Origin: a virus
Virus record (IMG/VR): IMGVR_UViG_3300013286_000025
Coordinates: 1-39,670 of that record
Direction: 5' to 3' (one strand)
Length of the DNA: 39,670 nucleotides
Of this stretch, positions 1 to 7,165 are shown one piece after another. Below the pieces are notes generated by a model, which saw only the letters and a program-made list of their open reading frames with translations, made no database searches and was not told the origin of the DNA. Made by a program: the position numbers and the translations under genes. The number at the start of each line of letters is the position of its first letter. Positions within the stretch are counted from its first letter, which is position 1.

Positions 1-2259
1 AACTTAACAGTTAATGGTACTATTGAAACTATTAACAGTACAACTACTACATTTGCCGATAAGAATATAGAATTAGCAAAACCAGTAAGCCCTGCAACAG
101 CCAGCGATGCCAGTGCTAACGGTGGCGGTATCACCTTACATGGTACTACAGACAAAACTCTAAATTGGCTATCAAGTTCAAATGCTTGGACATCGAGTGA
201 AAACTTTGATCTTGCCAGTACTAAAACTTATAAGATAAATGGTACAGATGTACTAAGTGCAACTGCATTAGGTAGTGGAGTTGTTAACAGCAGTCTAACT
301 AAAGTTGGCACTATAACCACAGGTGTATGGAATGGCACAGCCATAGCCAACTCATACCTAGCCAACAGCACTATTGTAGTCAACGGTGTTACCTTAACTC
401 TAGGTGACACCAATGATACCATCAAAGCAAGTACTACCAATGCTCTAACTATTGGTACAGGCCTAACTGGCACAAGTTTTGATGGCTCAAGTGCAACAAC
501 TGTTGCTGTAGATACCACAACTATTGCTACTCGTGATTATGTAACTGGACTAGGTTATATTACCAACTCAAGTCTAAGTATTACAACTAACTCTGCCTAT
601 AATGGTGGGGGACTTACTTACAGTAACGGAGTCTTTACATTTACTCCTGTAGACCTATCAGGTTATTTGACCACTACAGGCAATGCTGCCAGCGCCAACA
701 GATTATACACAGCTAGACTAATTAACGGTGTACCTTTTGATGGTACGCATGATATTACTATCACAGCTAATGCTACAGCATTTGACATAAGTCAACTCAA
801 TGCTGGCAGTTTAGTAGGCATCATACCTAGCACAGTACTGGGCAACAGTACTGTTTATGTTGGTACCACCGCAGTTGCCTTAAACAGAGCCAGTGCTCCG
901 CAAGACTTCACTGGTATTGGCAGTATCAGTTTCCCAGAAGCATACGGCGGCTATATTAAACTACAGTCTGCTGGTCCTTCACTGAATACTATTAACTATG
1001 TCACAGTACCTGCCACTACCGGAACAATAGTAACCACTGGTGATAATCAAACTATCACCAACGGTATGTTAGCCAATAGCTCAGTTACTATCAATGGCAC
1101 ATCTGTTAGTTTAGGATCAAGTGCTACTGTAACTGCCGCTGCCGAAACATTAACCAGCACCACACTAAATTCATCAGTGACTGCCAGCAGTTTGACCAGT
1201 GTAGGAATATTGACAGGTCTGACCAGCAGTGGTGCAGTTGTAATTACCAACACAACCAGCAGTACCAATATCAGTACCGGCGCTTTGATAGTTACCGGTG
1301 GTGTAGCAGTAGGTGGCAGAGTATATGCCAACAACATGACAGTGACCAATACTATTATAGGTTCTGTATCGGGAAATTCTGGATCTACTAGCAGACTATT
1401 GAATCCAGTAACTATTAATGGCACCAGTTTTAACGGCAGTGCCAATATCACATTCACCACAGATGCCACTGCTGAAGGCTCAACTAATTTGTACTTTACC
1501 ACTGCCCGAGCAAGAGCAAGTCTAAGTTCCGGAACTGGTATTAGCTATAACAGTACCACAGGTGCTATCAATTCAACGATTACACAATACACTAATGCAC
1601 TGGCTCGAGCAAGTCTATCCAGCGGAGTTGGCATTAATTATATCAGTTCAACTGGTGTGATCAACACTGTGCAAGATATTGCCGCCACAGCTAGCCCAAC
1701 ATTTGTTGCAGAAACCCTAACAGGCACCACAGACAGTATTAGTACTACCACAGGCACACTGACAGTTGCCGGTGGTGTTGGTGTTGCTAAAAATTTAAAT
1801 GTTGGCGGAAATACCAGCCTAAATGGCACTGTGGCAATCAATGCCAACGGCAACACTTGGAATTTCAACAACAACAATCAGTTGGTGTTGCCAGCTGCAA
1901 CTGACATCATTACCAGTAACAGTAACACTGTGTTGGGTAAGAGTGCTTTTATGTACCAAGATGGTAATCTAACACTGAAAACTGGCACACTTCGTTGGTA
2001 TGCCCCGGGTCCTTTGACTATCAAAACTATCATTTGTAGATTGGCCGCAACCAGTGACGGCACAGTCGAAATCAAAGTGAAAAAATCCGGAACTGTGGTA
2101 AGTACTATAGATGTTGTTAGTCCTGTAAGCAAAACAACTGCGGCCGTGGCCATTAACCTAGCTGTAGACGATTATCTCACAGTGGATGTTACCCAAATTG
2201 GCTCAAATGTGGCTCCGGGAGCAGGTTTAAGTATTGAGTTCAAATACTATCTAACATAA
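1..2259 (+). CDS. Tail fibre protein, 3' part (truncated by the window start)
   Basis: The reading frame is open from base 1, so this is the C-terminal 752 residues of a longer protein; the TTG at 667 is not a real start. The protein is rich in Thr, Ser, Asn and Gly, with repeated fibre-type motifs: ITLHGTTDKTLNW near the start, LYFTTARARASLSSGTGISY (about residues 495-515), and TTGTLTVAGGVGVAKNLNVG near residue 600, which resembles the triple-stranded shafts of phage tail fibres. The last ~95 residues lose the repeats and look like a compact beta tip (SDGTVEIKVKKSGTVVST), a likely receptor-binding end. It is followed directly by three small structural-type genes. The fibre call is strong; the receptor is unknown. 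Confidence 0.85.
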   Translation, partial: NLTVNGTIETINSTTTTFADKNIELAKPVSPATASDASANGGGITLHGTTDKTLNWLSSSNAWTSSENFDLASTKTYKINGTDVLSATALGSGVVNSSLTKVGTITTGVWNGTAIANSYLANSTIVVNGVTLTLGDTNDTIKASTTNALTIGTGLTGTSFDGSSATTVAVDTTTIATRDYVTGLGYITNSSLSITTNSAYNGGGLTYSNGVFTFTPVDLSGYLTTTGNAASANRLYTARLINGVPFDGTHDITITANATAFDISQLNAGSLVGIIPSTVLGNSTVYVGTTAVALNRASAPQDFTGIGSISFPEAYGGYIKLQSAGPSLNTINYVTVPATTGTIVTTGDNQTITNGMLANSSVTINGTSVSLGSSATVTAAAETLTSTTLNSSVTASSLTSVGILTGLTSSGAVVITNTTSSTNISTGALIVTGGVAVGGRVYANNMTVTNTIIGSVSGNSGSTSRLLNPVTINGTSFNGSANITFTTDATAEGSTNLYFTTARARASLSSGTGISYNSTTGAINSTITQYTNALARASLSSGVGINYISSTGVINTVQDIAATASPTFVAETLTGTTDSISTTTGTLTVAGGVGVAKNLNVGGNTSLNGTVAINANGNTWNFNNNNQLVLPAATDIITSNSNTVLGKSAFMYQDGNLTLKTGTLRWYAPGPLTIKTIICRLAATSDGTVEIKVKKSGTVVSTIDVVSPVSKTTAAVAINLAVDDYLTVDVTQIGSNVAPGAGLSIEFKYYLT

Positions 2260-2262
2260 ATA
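2257..2262 (+). promoter_or_regulatory. TAAATA late-promoter-like element overlapping the tail-fibre stop
   Basis: ACATAAATAC begins within the stop codon of the tail fibre and lies 28 nt before the next ATG. It matches the core of T4-type late promoters (TATAAATA), which need only a -10-like element. Confidence 0.5.
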
Positions 2263-2289
2263 CATTAAGTTTATTGATAAGGGTAAATT

Positions 2290-2700
2290 ATGGCCATTGT
2301 ATTCACAGATGCTGGGGAAGTTCTTGCATTAAAACATATCGTTAATTATGTAGCTCCAGACACATTAGTTTTAAAACTTTACAGTAATAATTTAACTCCA
2401 AGCAAGTTAGATATTACTGGTAATTACACTGAGGTTAGCGGATTTGGATACAGTGCCGTAACACTGACTCCTAGTAATTTTACATTTGCAGCTGGCGATC
2501 CCAGCACTGCTAGTTATCCACAAATTACATTCACATTCACTGGCGCTGCTGGTAATGTGTATGGTTATTATGTGATCCAAGGAACCACAGGTGATTTGGT
2601 ATTTGCCAACAGATTCTCAAATGCTCCTATACAGATTGCCAACAATGGCGACCAGATTCGAGTTACACTTACTATACAATTGAATAACGGTACATTCTAA
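2290..2700 (+). CDS. Small phage structural-type protein (tail/fibre-associated)
   Basis: This 136-residue protein starts at an ATG preceded by an AAGGG Shine-Dalgarno. It contains LKLYSNNLTP near residue 29, GFGYSAVTL near 51, a YGYYVIQ strand near 91, and a C-terminal half ending in RVTLTIQLN. I recognise this layout from small virion or tail-associated proteins of large aquatic phages, but no biochemical function is known to me. Its place directly after a tail fibre and before two more small beta-rich genes suggests an accessory fibre or baseplate component. There are no membrane segments and no signal peptide. Confidence 0.6.
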   Translation: MAIVFTDAGEVLALKHIVNYVAPDTLVLKLYSNNLTPSKLDITGNYTEVSGFGYSAVTLTPSNFTFAAGDPSTASYPQITFTFTGAAGNVYGYYVIQGTTGDLVFANRFSNAPIQIANNGDQIRVTLTIQLNNGTF

Positions 2701-2702
2701 AC

Positions 2703-3065
2703 ATGGAACTAAGGCCTAATGTTTACTTTGATAGAATCAAAGAAAGCTCTCCCAGCGTAGGCAGTGGCCTTTATACACTGTCCGGTGCCCCTACAGGATT
2801 TGTAACATTCAGTGCTGTGCTGTCCGATGGACAATACTTTGACTATGGTGTTACTACACAATCAGGAGCAGATTGGGAAAACGGTCGTGGAAGATACAGT
2901 GTCAGCGGCAACACTATCACAGTGGTATCTGTCAATGCCAGTTCCAACAACGGACAGCCTATTGTTTGGACAAATCAAATCAAGTATATCTTTTTGACTG
3001 CTGATGCAAACAGTATACAACAGATACAAGATGACACAGTGTACAACAGTTTAATCTTAGGCTAA
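2703..3065 (+). CDS. Small phage structural-type protein
   Basis: 120 residues, starting 2 nt after the previous stop with no clear Shine-Dalgarno, so probably translationally coupled. The pattern is typical of small phage tail/decoration proteins: a leading RPNVYFDRIKE, then GLYTLSGAPTGFVTF, a central DYGVTT strand, WENGRGRYSVSGNTITV, and a late IFLTADANSI. It appears all-beta. No enzyme motif is visible. A role in the virion tail is inferred from neighbours. Confidence 0.55.
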   Translation: MELRPNVYFDRIKESSPSVGSGLYTLSGAPTGFVTFSAVLSDGQYFDYGVTTQSGADWENGRGRYSVSGNTITVVSVNASSNNGQPIVWTNQIKYIFLTADANSIQQIQDDTVYNSLILG

Positions 3066-3077
3066 CGGAGACTACTA

Positions 3078-3635
3078 ATGTTTTTAGGAGTAAATCCACT
3101 AGGTATATCTCCGTTAGGTATCGAAGGCACAATAGTTTCACTGATCACATACAGTGAAGCTAACAGCGCTGTGCTGCTAATTGGCAGTAACTCAACAACT
3201 AATGCACTACTGAACAGTGCCAATGCAGGTAATTTGAGGCTTGCTGCCAATTTCACTACCAGTGCTAGTTTGAACAGCGATGAGAATGCGGCAATCTATG
3301 TGGCCGCAACATTCAAACAGTCAGAGACTTGGGCCTACTTGGATGAACGGGCTCCGTTAATCATCAAAGCCAACGATGCTACTAGTTCATTGAGCGATCA
3401 ACCCGGTGTTGCAGTATTGATCACATCGGCCAGCGCAACCACAAATTCGTCTATAGGCGAGATAACACCAGTATCATTGGTATTCAGCACTCAGACTTAT
3501 CAATCCTACTATACATTTAACATACAAGAATATGATGCAATACCTGCCAAGTTAACACTAGGTGGAAATTCAGTAGACTTGTATGTGCCTAATGGAACCA
3601 TATACACAGACATACCACAAGTCTGGATTGGATGA
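3078..3635 (+). CDS. Hypothetical virion-type protein
   Basis: 185 residues with a good CGGAG Shine-Dalgarno 10 nt before the ATG. It begins MFLGVNPLGISPLGIEG, a Gly/Leu-rich opening seen at the start of many phage tail proteins, followed by Ala/Ser/Thr/Asn-rich beta-type sequence and a hydrophilic Tyr-rich end (YQSYYTFNIQEYD). I do not recognise the family. It is the last gene of the rightward structural run, and a strong terminator follows within 25 nt. Confidence 0.5.
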   Translation: MFLGVNPLGISPLGIEGTIVSLITYSEANSAVLLIGSNSTTNALLNSANAGNLRLAANFTTSASLNSDENAAIYVAATFKQSETWAYLDERAPLIIKANDATSSLSDQPGVAVLITSASATTNSSIGEITPVSLVFSTQTYQSYYTFNIQEYDAIPAKLTLGGNSVDLYVPNGTIYTDIPQVWIG

Positions 3636-3659
3636 TAGGTTAGGATTCTGGATAAAATA

Positions 3660-3685
3660 AAAAAGGACTCCAAAGAGTCCTTTTT
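3660..3685. terminator. Bidirectional rho-independent terminator
   Basis: AAAAAGGACTC, loop CAAA, GAGTCCTTTTT: an 11-bp perfect stem with an A-tract on one side and a T-tract on the other. It can act on both strands and sits between convergent gene runs (3078-3635 plus, 3726-3998 minus). Confidence 0.93.
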
Positions 3686-3725
3686 GTTTATAGTATAATA
3701 TAGTTTTCTCTATAAGCGTATATAA

Positions 3726-3998
3726 TTACTTCTTTGAGACGCCTGCGTTCACAAAGCCATACATTTTTTCTGCGGCTTCTAGGACTTTTTCTAAGCCTGG
3801 AAACTCTGGCATACCCACTTGGGTAACAATCTGTCCAGTCTTTTCATCTTTTGCCGCTGACATTTGCCATCCTGCAAACTTGACTTGATAGTCTTGCATG
3901 ACCACATCTTTGGCCATGGCCAGCACATCGCTACGAATCTCGTAGCCATTCTTGCTGAATTTAATTTCTGGTATTAGTTTTGGAGTGTAGTCTGACAT
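3726..3998 (-). CDS. Hypothetical conserved phage protein downstream of a phasin-like gene
   Basis: 90 residues, starting MSDYTPKLIPEIKFSKNGYE. The protein is hydrophilic and mixed alpha/beta, with a C-terminal helix (LEKVLEAAEKMYGFVNAG). Its ATG overlaps the upstream phasin-like stop by one base (TAATG), which implies translational coupling and a shared transcript. I cannot name a function. It is the last gene of the leftward run and is followed by the bidirectional terminator. Confidence 0.6.
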   Translation of the reverse strand: MSDYTPKLIPEIKFSKNGYEIRSDVLAMAKDVVMQDYQVKFAGWQMSAAKDEKTGQIVTQVGMPEFPGLEKVLEAAEKMYGFVNAGVSKK

Positions 3999-4240
3999 TA
4001 CGCAGTTTCCTTTTTGGCAGTTGCTTTTTTAACTTGCGTTTGAACAGCATCCGTAGTTGTTTTGTACACAGCTTCAGCAATACTTAGGGTAGTTTGATAA
4101 GAGTTTTTGGCAAACTTGGCGTGTGCTTCTGTTAGCTTGACCAGCTCTGCTTGAATCTTTTTGTCTGTAACGTAGGTTTCTACGAATTTGGTTTGAGCAC
4201 CTGTAACGGTGTCGATGATTGTGTCAAATGATGTAAACAT
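3998..4240 (-). CDS. Phasin-like protein
   Basis: 80 residues, all alpha. It is an amphipathic helix (residues 1-60: FDTIIDTVTGAQTKFVETYV, then KLTEAHAKFAKNSYQTTLSI) followed by a Lys/Ala-rich tail (QVKKATAKKE). Amphipathic helices of this length with a FxxTxxxxQxxFVE pattern and a PhaF-like Ala-Lys tail resemble phasins, which coat polyhydroxyalkanoate granules, but phasins are low-complexity and the match could be convergent. An AAGGAG Shine-Dalgarno precedes the ATG and a near-consensus sigma70 promoter lies at 4297-4325. The next gene is coupled. If real, it suggests a PHA-storing host. Confidence 0.5.
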   Translation of the reverse strand: MFTSFDTIIDTVTGAQTKFVETYVTDKKIQAELVKLTEAHAKFAKNSYQTTLSIAEAVYKTTTDAVQTQVKKATAKKETA

Positions 4241-4296
4241 AATATTCTCCTTGTGTATGTTTGTGTGTCAACAGCATTATTGCTGTCTATGTATTT

Positions 4297-4325
4297 ATTA
4301 TACAGTGTACAAGACTGTTTGTAAA
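4297..4325 (-). promoter_or_regulatory. Sigma70-type promoter for the phasin-like operon
   Basis: On the minus strand TTTACA (4325-4320), a 17-bp spacer and TATAAT (4302-4297), about 57 nt before the phasin-like ATG. A TAAATA element (4297-4292) abuts the -10, so both promoter types could start here. Confidence 0.7.
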
Positions 4326-4335
4326 GCTGAATGAC

Positions 4336-4911
4336 TTATTTTTTAAACTTGTTTACTCTTTCTTTAACAAGTCGAACAACTGTGTCACTCAGCACAACTT
4401 CATAGTGGTTGTAGTCCACTTCTATTAGTTCCATATCTTCATGATGTTTTTGACTAGCAATGGTCACTACACCATCGTTAGGCTCATGCATGAACGGACT
4501 TTGTCCCTTTACTGTGACTATATTGGTCCAAGGGTGCTGTATCTTAATACGGCTGGCCTGTTTCATAACCCACGAGCTAGGGCCAATGTCACGCATTAGA
4601 CGACTAAACGGTAAGAAGTATTGAGCATAGTCTGCTACTTCGGCACCACCATATGGCGTACTCAATGTAACCGCACCTTTAACAGCAGTGGGCATTGAGT
4701 TGGCCAGATGTAAACTATAGATACCTCCCAAACTGTGTGCAACAAACACTAGGTCCTTGTGAGCCTGCAATGCTGTTTGCATGTCTTTCAGGTTGTTTTC
4801 AAACCCATTGCGGCTATCGTAGTCAATGTCTATACCAGTGCCCAGTTTGCTTTTGATATAGTTGAAGCTTTCGCTGGTGGCATTGGCACCGTGTATGTAC
4901 ACTAATTTCAT
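4336..4911 (-). CDS. Alpha/beta hydrolase (lipase/esterase-like)
   Basis: 191 residues with an alpha/beta-hydrolase fold. A first strand leads to the oxyanion segment (YIHGANA, residues 5-11). The nucleophile elbow AHSLGG places the catalytic Ser at 60. Asp146 (EPNDGVV) and His169 (DYNHYE) complete the likely triad. There is no signal peptide, so it should act in the cytoplasm. The substrate is unknown; a lipid, ester or polyhydroxyalkanoate-related role is possible given the adjacent phasin-like gene, but that is speculation. There is no Shine-Dalgarno: the ATG sits 5 nt after a minus-strand TAAATA element (4922-4917), suggesting a leaderless message. Confidence 0.82.
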   Translation of the reverse strand: MKLVYIHGANATSESFNYIKSKLGTGIDIDYDSRNGFENNLKDMQTALQAHKDLVFVAHSLGGIYSLHLANSMPTAVKGAVTLSTPYGGAEVADYAQYFLPFSRLMRDIGPSSWVMKQASRIKIQHPWTNIVTVKGQSPFMHEPNDGVVTIASQKHHEDMELIEVDYNHYEVVLSDTVVRLVKERVNKFKK

Positions 4912-4916
4912 GCCAA

Positions 4917-4922
4917 TATTTA
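4917..4922 (-). promoter_or_regulatory. TAAATA element 5 nt before the hydrolase start
   Basis: The minus strand reads CCGATAAATATT with the ATG exactly 5 nt after the hexamer. No ribosome-binding site lies between. Confidence 0.5.
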
Positions 4923-4926
4923 TCGG

Positions 4927-5025
4927 TTAGAACCAGCCGTGGAATTCAGTATCGGTAATGGGATGTACTTCCCATCCGTCCCGCTTCCAACGCAGTAGCA
5001 TTATAAGTGTGTCTAGCCAGTTCAT
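4927..5025 (-). CDS. Small hypothetical protein (32 aa)
   Basis: ATG-initiated frame encoding MNWLDTLIMLLRWKRDGWEV and a hydrophilic end (HPITDTEFHGWF). It begins one base after the stop of the preceding minus-strand gene, so it is probably translated by coupling. Trp-rich and possibly membrane-peripheral. Its function is unknown. It fits the tight head-to-tail packing of the leftward run. Confidence 0.45.
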   Translation of the reverse strand: MNWLDTLIMLLRWKRDGWEVHPITDTEFHGWF

Positions 5026-5026
5026 T

Positions 5027-5125
5027 TTAGTAATGATATTTAGATGCTTTGCTCTGACGATATTCGGCTAACATTGTAGACCAGTCGATTAGAGCTTCGT
5101 AAAGTGTTGTGATAATTTTTTTCAT
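5027..5125 (-). CDS. Small hypothetical protein (32 aa)
   Basis: Encodes MKKIITTLYEALIDWSTMLA and a basic Tyr/Lys end (EYRQSKASKYHY). An AAGGA Shine-Dalgarno lies 10 nt upstream and the ATG overlaps the stop of the upstream gene (ATGA). Short helical peptides of the MKK..TTLYEA type are frequent in large aquatic phages. No function is known to me. Confidence 0.5.
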   Translation of the reverse strand: MKKIITTLYEALIDWSTMLAEYRQSKASKYHY

Positions 5126-5301
5126 ATATTTTTTTCCTTTTGAGAATAGTTGTATTGTTGGATATAGTTTTCCAACTGCGCGGCATCGGTAATGCCTTTG
5201 TCTGCTAGATAAGCATCTAGATTTGATTGGTAACTGCTATCTGGGAACATTTCGGCTAATCGTTCCATGATCCTAATCATTTGATCTGATAGATATTTCA
5301 T
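5122..5301 (-). CDS. Small hypothetical protein (59 aa)
   Basis: Encodes MKYLSDQMIRIMERLAEMFP and a hydrophilic helical remainder (LDAYLADKGITDAAQLENYI). An AAGG Shine-Dalgarno lies 10 nt before the ATG. It is the first gene of a minus-strand group of short genes and its stop overlaps the next start by 4 nt. A 5' leader with an inverted repeat and a TAAATA element lies upstream. The family is unknown. Confidence 0.55.
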   Translation of the reverse strand: MKYLSDQMIRIMERLAEMFPDSSYQSNLDAYLADKGITDAAQLENYIQQYNYSQKEKNI

Positions 5302-5331
5302 GTTATAATCCTTTGTGTGTGTGTTATAATT

Positions 5332-5366
5332 TTAGTAGAGACTCATGGTTTCTACTAAGTTATTTA
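5332..5366 (-). promoter_or_regulatory. TAAATA element and 5' leader hairpin of the small-gene group
   Basis: On the minus strand TAAATA (5366-5361) is followed by an 8-bp inverted repeat TTAGTAGA / TCTACTAA with an 11-nt loop (5358-5332). If transcription starts 6-7 nt after the hexamer, this hairpin is at the very 5' end of the message, a usual place for an RNA-stabilising structure. Confidence 0.45.
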
Positions 5367-5446
5367 GCCTATTGTACACTGCACTGCAATAAAAAGCAAA
5401 TATTTGTTTGCCAGACGAAAAGGTTAAATATTACAAAGGAAAAGGG

Positions 5447-5710
5447 ATGATGCGTAAAAGTACCAGATCAATACTGCAAGAATTAAGTGACTTGGGCATA
5501 AGTCGTGACAAAGACCAAGTGATCGAAAGCCGTGGCGCCAATTTGATTGAGTCAGCTGTTAATTTGTTGTCTCTAATCCGAGAACAATACGATCCGGAAA
5601 CAGCTGCAGAATTAGAACGCCGTTTCATCAATGCTATTCGCACAGCCGAACCAGCCAAGTTTAAACGCGGCATGAAGAAAATACAAGAGAGTAAAAATGC
5701 ATCTATTTGA
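5447..5710 (+). CDS. Conserved phage protein of unknown function (MRKSTRSILQEL type)
   Basis: 87 residues if started at the ATG at 5447, which has AAGGA 6 nt upstream; the upstream TTG (5408) has no support. The protein is helical and charged: RSILQELSDLGISRDK, then GANLIESAVNLLSLIREQYD, then AAELERRFINAIRTAEPAKF and a basic end. I recognise similar proteins among the virion-assembly genes of T4-like marine phages but not a defined role. It overlaps the next gene by 14 nt. Confidence 0.6.
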   Translation: MMRKSTRSILQELSDLGISRDKDQVIESRGANLIESAVNLLSLIREQYDPETAAELERRFINAIRTAEPAKFKRGMKKIQESKNASI

Positions 5711-6554
5711 AGGCGGCAATATTTGGCCAGACACTAGCGAATATGAACAAACACCCGAAATGGTGGACGGGCTAGTCAACGCCACTGAAGAATATCTTAA
5801 AGAACTAGGGTTAGAGCTGCATGTGATCGGCAGCAGTTACAATCCCAAAGTTCCTGTTGCTATATCTGGAGATGTAATTGGATACCTGCACAGCGGTGTA
5901 TTTCACAGTACAGATAAAAAGTATTTGAATGGTAAGATGCCCGACGGTGCTGTGATGCACCCCAAAAAGTCCGGCGATCTAGATGTACAAACTGACTTGA
6001 CACAGGCCGCCGCTTATTTTAAAACACCCGATGCCAAAACTACAAAACAAGCACTAGATGACTTTTTACAAGCCAAAGGGCTAAACACCAAAAAAGCAGG
6101 TGTAACAGTACACACAAGAATTCCTTTCCAAGATAAATTTTATCAAGTTGATATCAAAGTCATACCCAAAGCAGGCAAAGTGGCCGCATTCCATCGACAC
6201 GACTTGCCTCATGGCAGTCCATATAAAGGTGTCAACAAACAAATGGTGTTGAACACTTTGGCCACTAGCCGAGGCTTTCTATGGAGTCCAGACGAAGGAT
6301 TGTATCAGCGTGATGCCATGGGCAAGAAGGGCGAGTTTTTAACAGATGAGCCTGACGAAATTGCAGGTTACTTGTTGAACAGAAAAGACGCCAGTGCAAT
6401 AGGCAGTGTTGAAAGCATCTTAGCTGCAATACCCAACGAAGCAGAGCGCAACGAAGTATTAGCCAAGGCCAAAGCCAGTGCCAGTTGGCAAGCTGCCACT
6501 CCCGATGTGGGCACTAATGAGTGGTTTGTAAGAACCATGCGTAAGCTGTCATAA
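5697..6554 (+). CDS. Nucleotidyltransferase-fold phage protein
   Basis: 285 residues. The motifs of the nucleotidyltransferase fold are present but spread out: IGSS (44-47), then SGDLDV (92-97) as the DxD metal pair, and VDIKV (151-155) with a third Asp. PYKGVNKQMVLNTLATSRG (about 215-235) matches the second conserved block of phage proteins of this type. A ~45-residue insertion separates the GS and DxD motifs. The C-terminal half is helical (ESILAAIPNEAERNEVLAKA). What it transfers, or whether it is active, is unknown. A second NTase-fold protein lies at 8007. Confidence 0.65.
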   Translation: MHLFEGGNIWPDTSEYEQTPEMVDGLVNATEEYLKELGLELHVIGSSYNPKVPVAISGDVIGYLHSGVFHSTDKKYLNGKMPDGAVMHPKKSGDLDVQTDLTQAAAYFKTPDAKTTKQALDDFLQAKGLNTKKAGVTVHTRIPFQDKFYQVDIKVIPKAGKVAAFHRHDLPHGSPYKGVNKQMVLNTLATSRGFLWSPDEGLYQRDAMGKKGEFLTDEPDEIAGYLLNRKDASAIGSVESILAAIPNEAERNEVLAKAKASASWQAATPDVGTNEWFVRTMRKLS

Positions 6555-6632
6555 GCAAGAGTTTTCAAGTGGCAAACCGCTGTATTAGTTCTATCTAATC
6601 TCCTAAAAATCCCCCAATTGAGCCCGTTTTTT

Positions 6633-6718
6633 TACCAAATTGGTAAATAATTATACAAAGGCCTACATGGGGTGGGCCGCTCATAGAGAATGAGCAAGAC
6701 ATACCGAGGAGATTTATT
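6633..6718 (+). promoter_or_regulatory. Structured 5' leader of the 6719 gene: palindrome, TAAATA, two hairpins, strong SD
   Basis: The 164-nt gap contains no gene. It holds a perfect palindrome TACCAAATTGGTA (6633-6645) running into TAAATA (6644-6649), then two adjacent hairpins: GGCCTA / TGGGCC (about 6660-6678) and GCTCAT-AGAGA-ATGAGC (6679-6695). GAGGAG (6707-6712) follows before the ATG at 6719. This resembles a stable leader of a highly expressed phage gene. Confidence 0.6.
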
Positions 6719-7051
6719 ATGTCAGCAACAACAAGAGTAAATGGTTCAGACTTTGCAGTCCGTAACTCATTAGTTTCAACAGTACAATTAAAAGCATTTT
6801 TGATCGACGCAGGCGGTTCATTGGCCGCTCAAACAGGCGTTGACGGTGCTATCGAAGCATTATTGCGTGAACTGCAGCCACAAATGTATTTTGTCGCTAA
6901 CGACACCAGCGGTGCATTGTCAGTGATCATGGACGGACACTGCCAAGATGCTACGGCTCTACAAGCTCGTATCGCTGCATTGGGCACAGTCAACGGTTAC
7001 AGCTTTGCTAGTGCAACAGTTACATTGGGTACAAGCCTAGTAGTAGCTTAA
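6719..7051 (+). CDS. Highly expressed-looking phage structural-type protein
   Basis: 110 residues, MSATTRVNGSDFAVRNSLVS, with an amphipathic helical middle (GVDGAIEALLRELQPQMYFV) and a beta-type C-terminus (ASATVTLGTSLVVA). It is a self-contained transcription unit: structured leader and TAAATA upstream, a near-consensus Shine-Dalgarno, and a strong terminator downstream. That architecture fits an abundant virion protein such as a decoration or head/tail subunit, although the sequence itself does not identify one. No enzyme motif or membrane segment. Confidence 0.6.
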   Translation: MSATTRVNGSDFAVRNSLVSTVQLKAFLIDAGGSLAAQTGVDGAIEALLRELQPQMYFVANDTSGALSVIMDGHCQDATALQARIAALGTVNGYSFASATVTLGTSLVVA

Positions 7052-7085
7052 TAGCAAGTTAATTCTCAGGGATGGGAAGCAGATT

Positions 7086-7108
7086 AGGACTCTTCGGAGT
7101 CCTTTTTT
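7086..7108 (+). terminator. Rho-independent terminator
   Basis: AGGACTC, UUCG-type tetraloop TTCG, GAGTCCT, then a run of six T. It closes the 6719-7051 unit. The stem sequence is the same as in the terminator at 3660. Confidence 0.93.
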
Positions 7109-7125
7109 GTTGGCGGTACGATCGG

Positions 7126-7163
7126 TAGACTTATTAATTAACTGAGTGTATAATGTCTAAATA
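7126..7163 (+). promoter_or_regulatory. Possible promoter pair: TATAAT and TAAATA just before the 7166 gene
   Basis: TAGACT (7126-7131), 17 bp, TATAAT (7149-7154), then TAAATA (7158-7163) only 2-5 nt before the tandem ATGs at 7166 and 7169. There is no Shine-Dalgarno. Confidence 0.45.
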
Positions 7164-7165
7164 CT

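Noticed and set aside
667-669. TTG as the start of the first tail fibre gene
   Set aside because: The frame is open and fibre-like from base 1, so the true start is outside the window.
1047-1502. Long minus-strand open frames opposite the tail fibre genes (also 228-518, 1638-2153, 26770-27147, 36137-36442)
   Set aside because: They are antisense shadows of Thr/Ser/Val-rich coding sequence; the predicted proteins are low-complexity Val/Leu/Pro strings with no Shine-Dalgarno or promoter.
4927-5407. tRNA or other structured RNA in the apparent gap upstream of the hydrolase
   Set aside because: The gap is filled by three short, coupled minus-strand coding frames plus a leader; no cloverleaf is seen.
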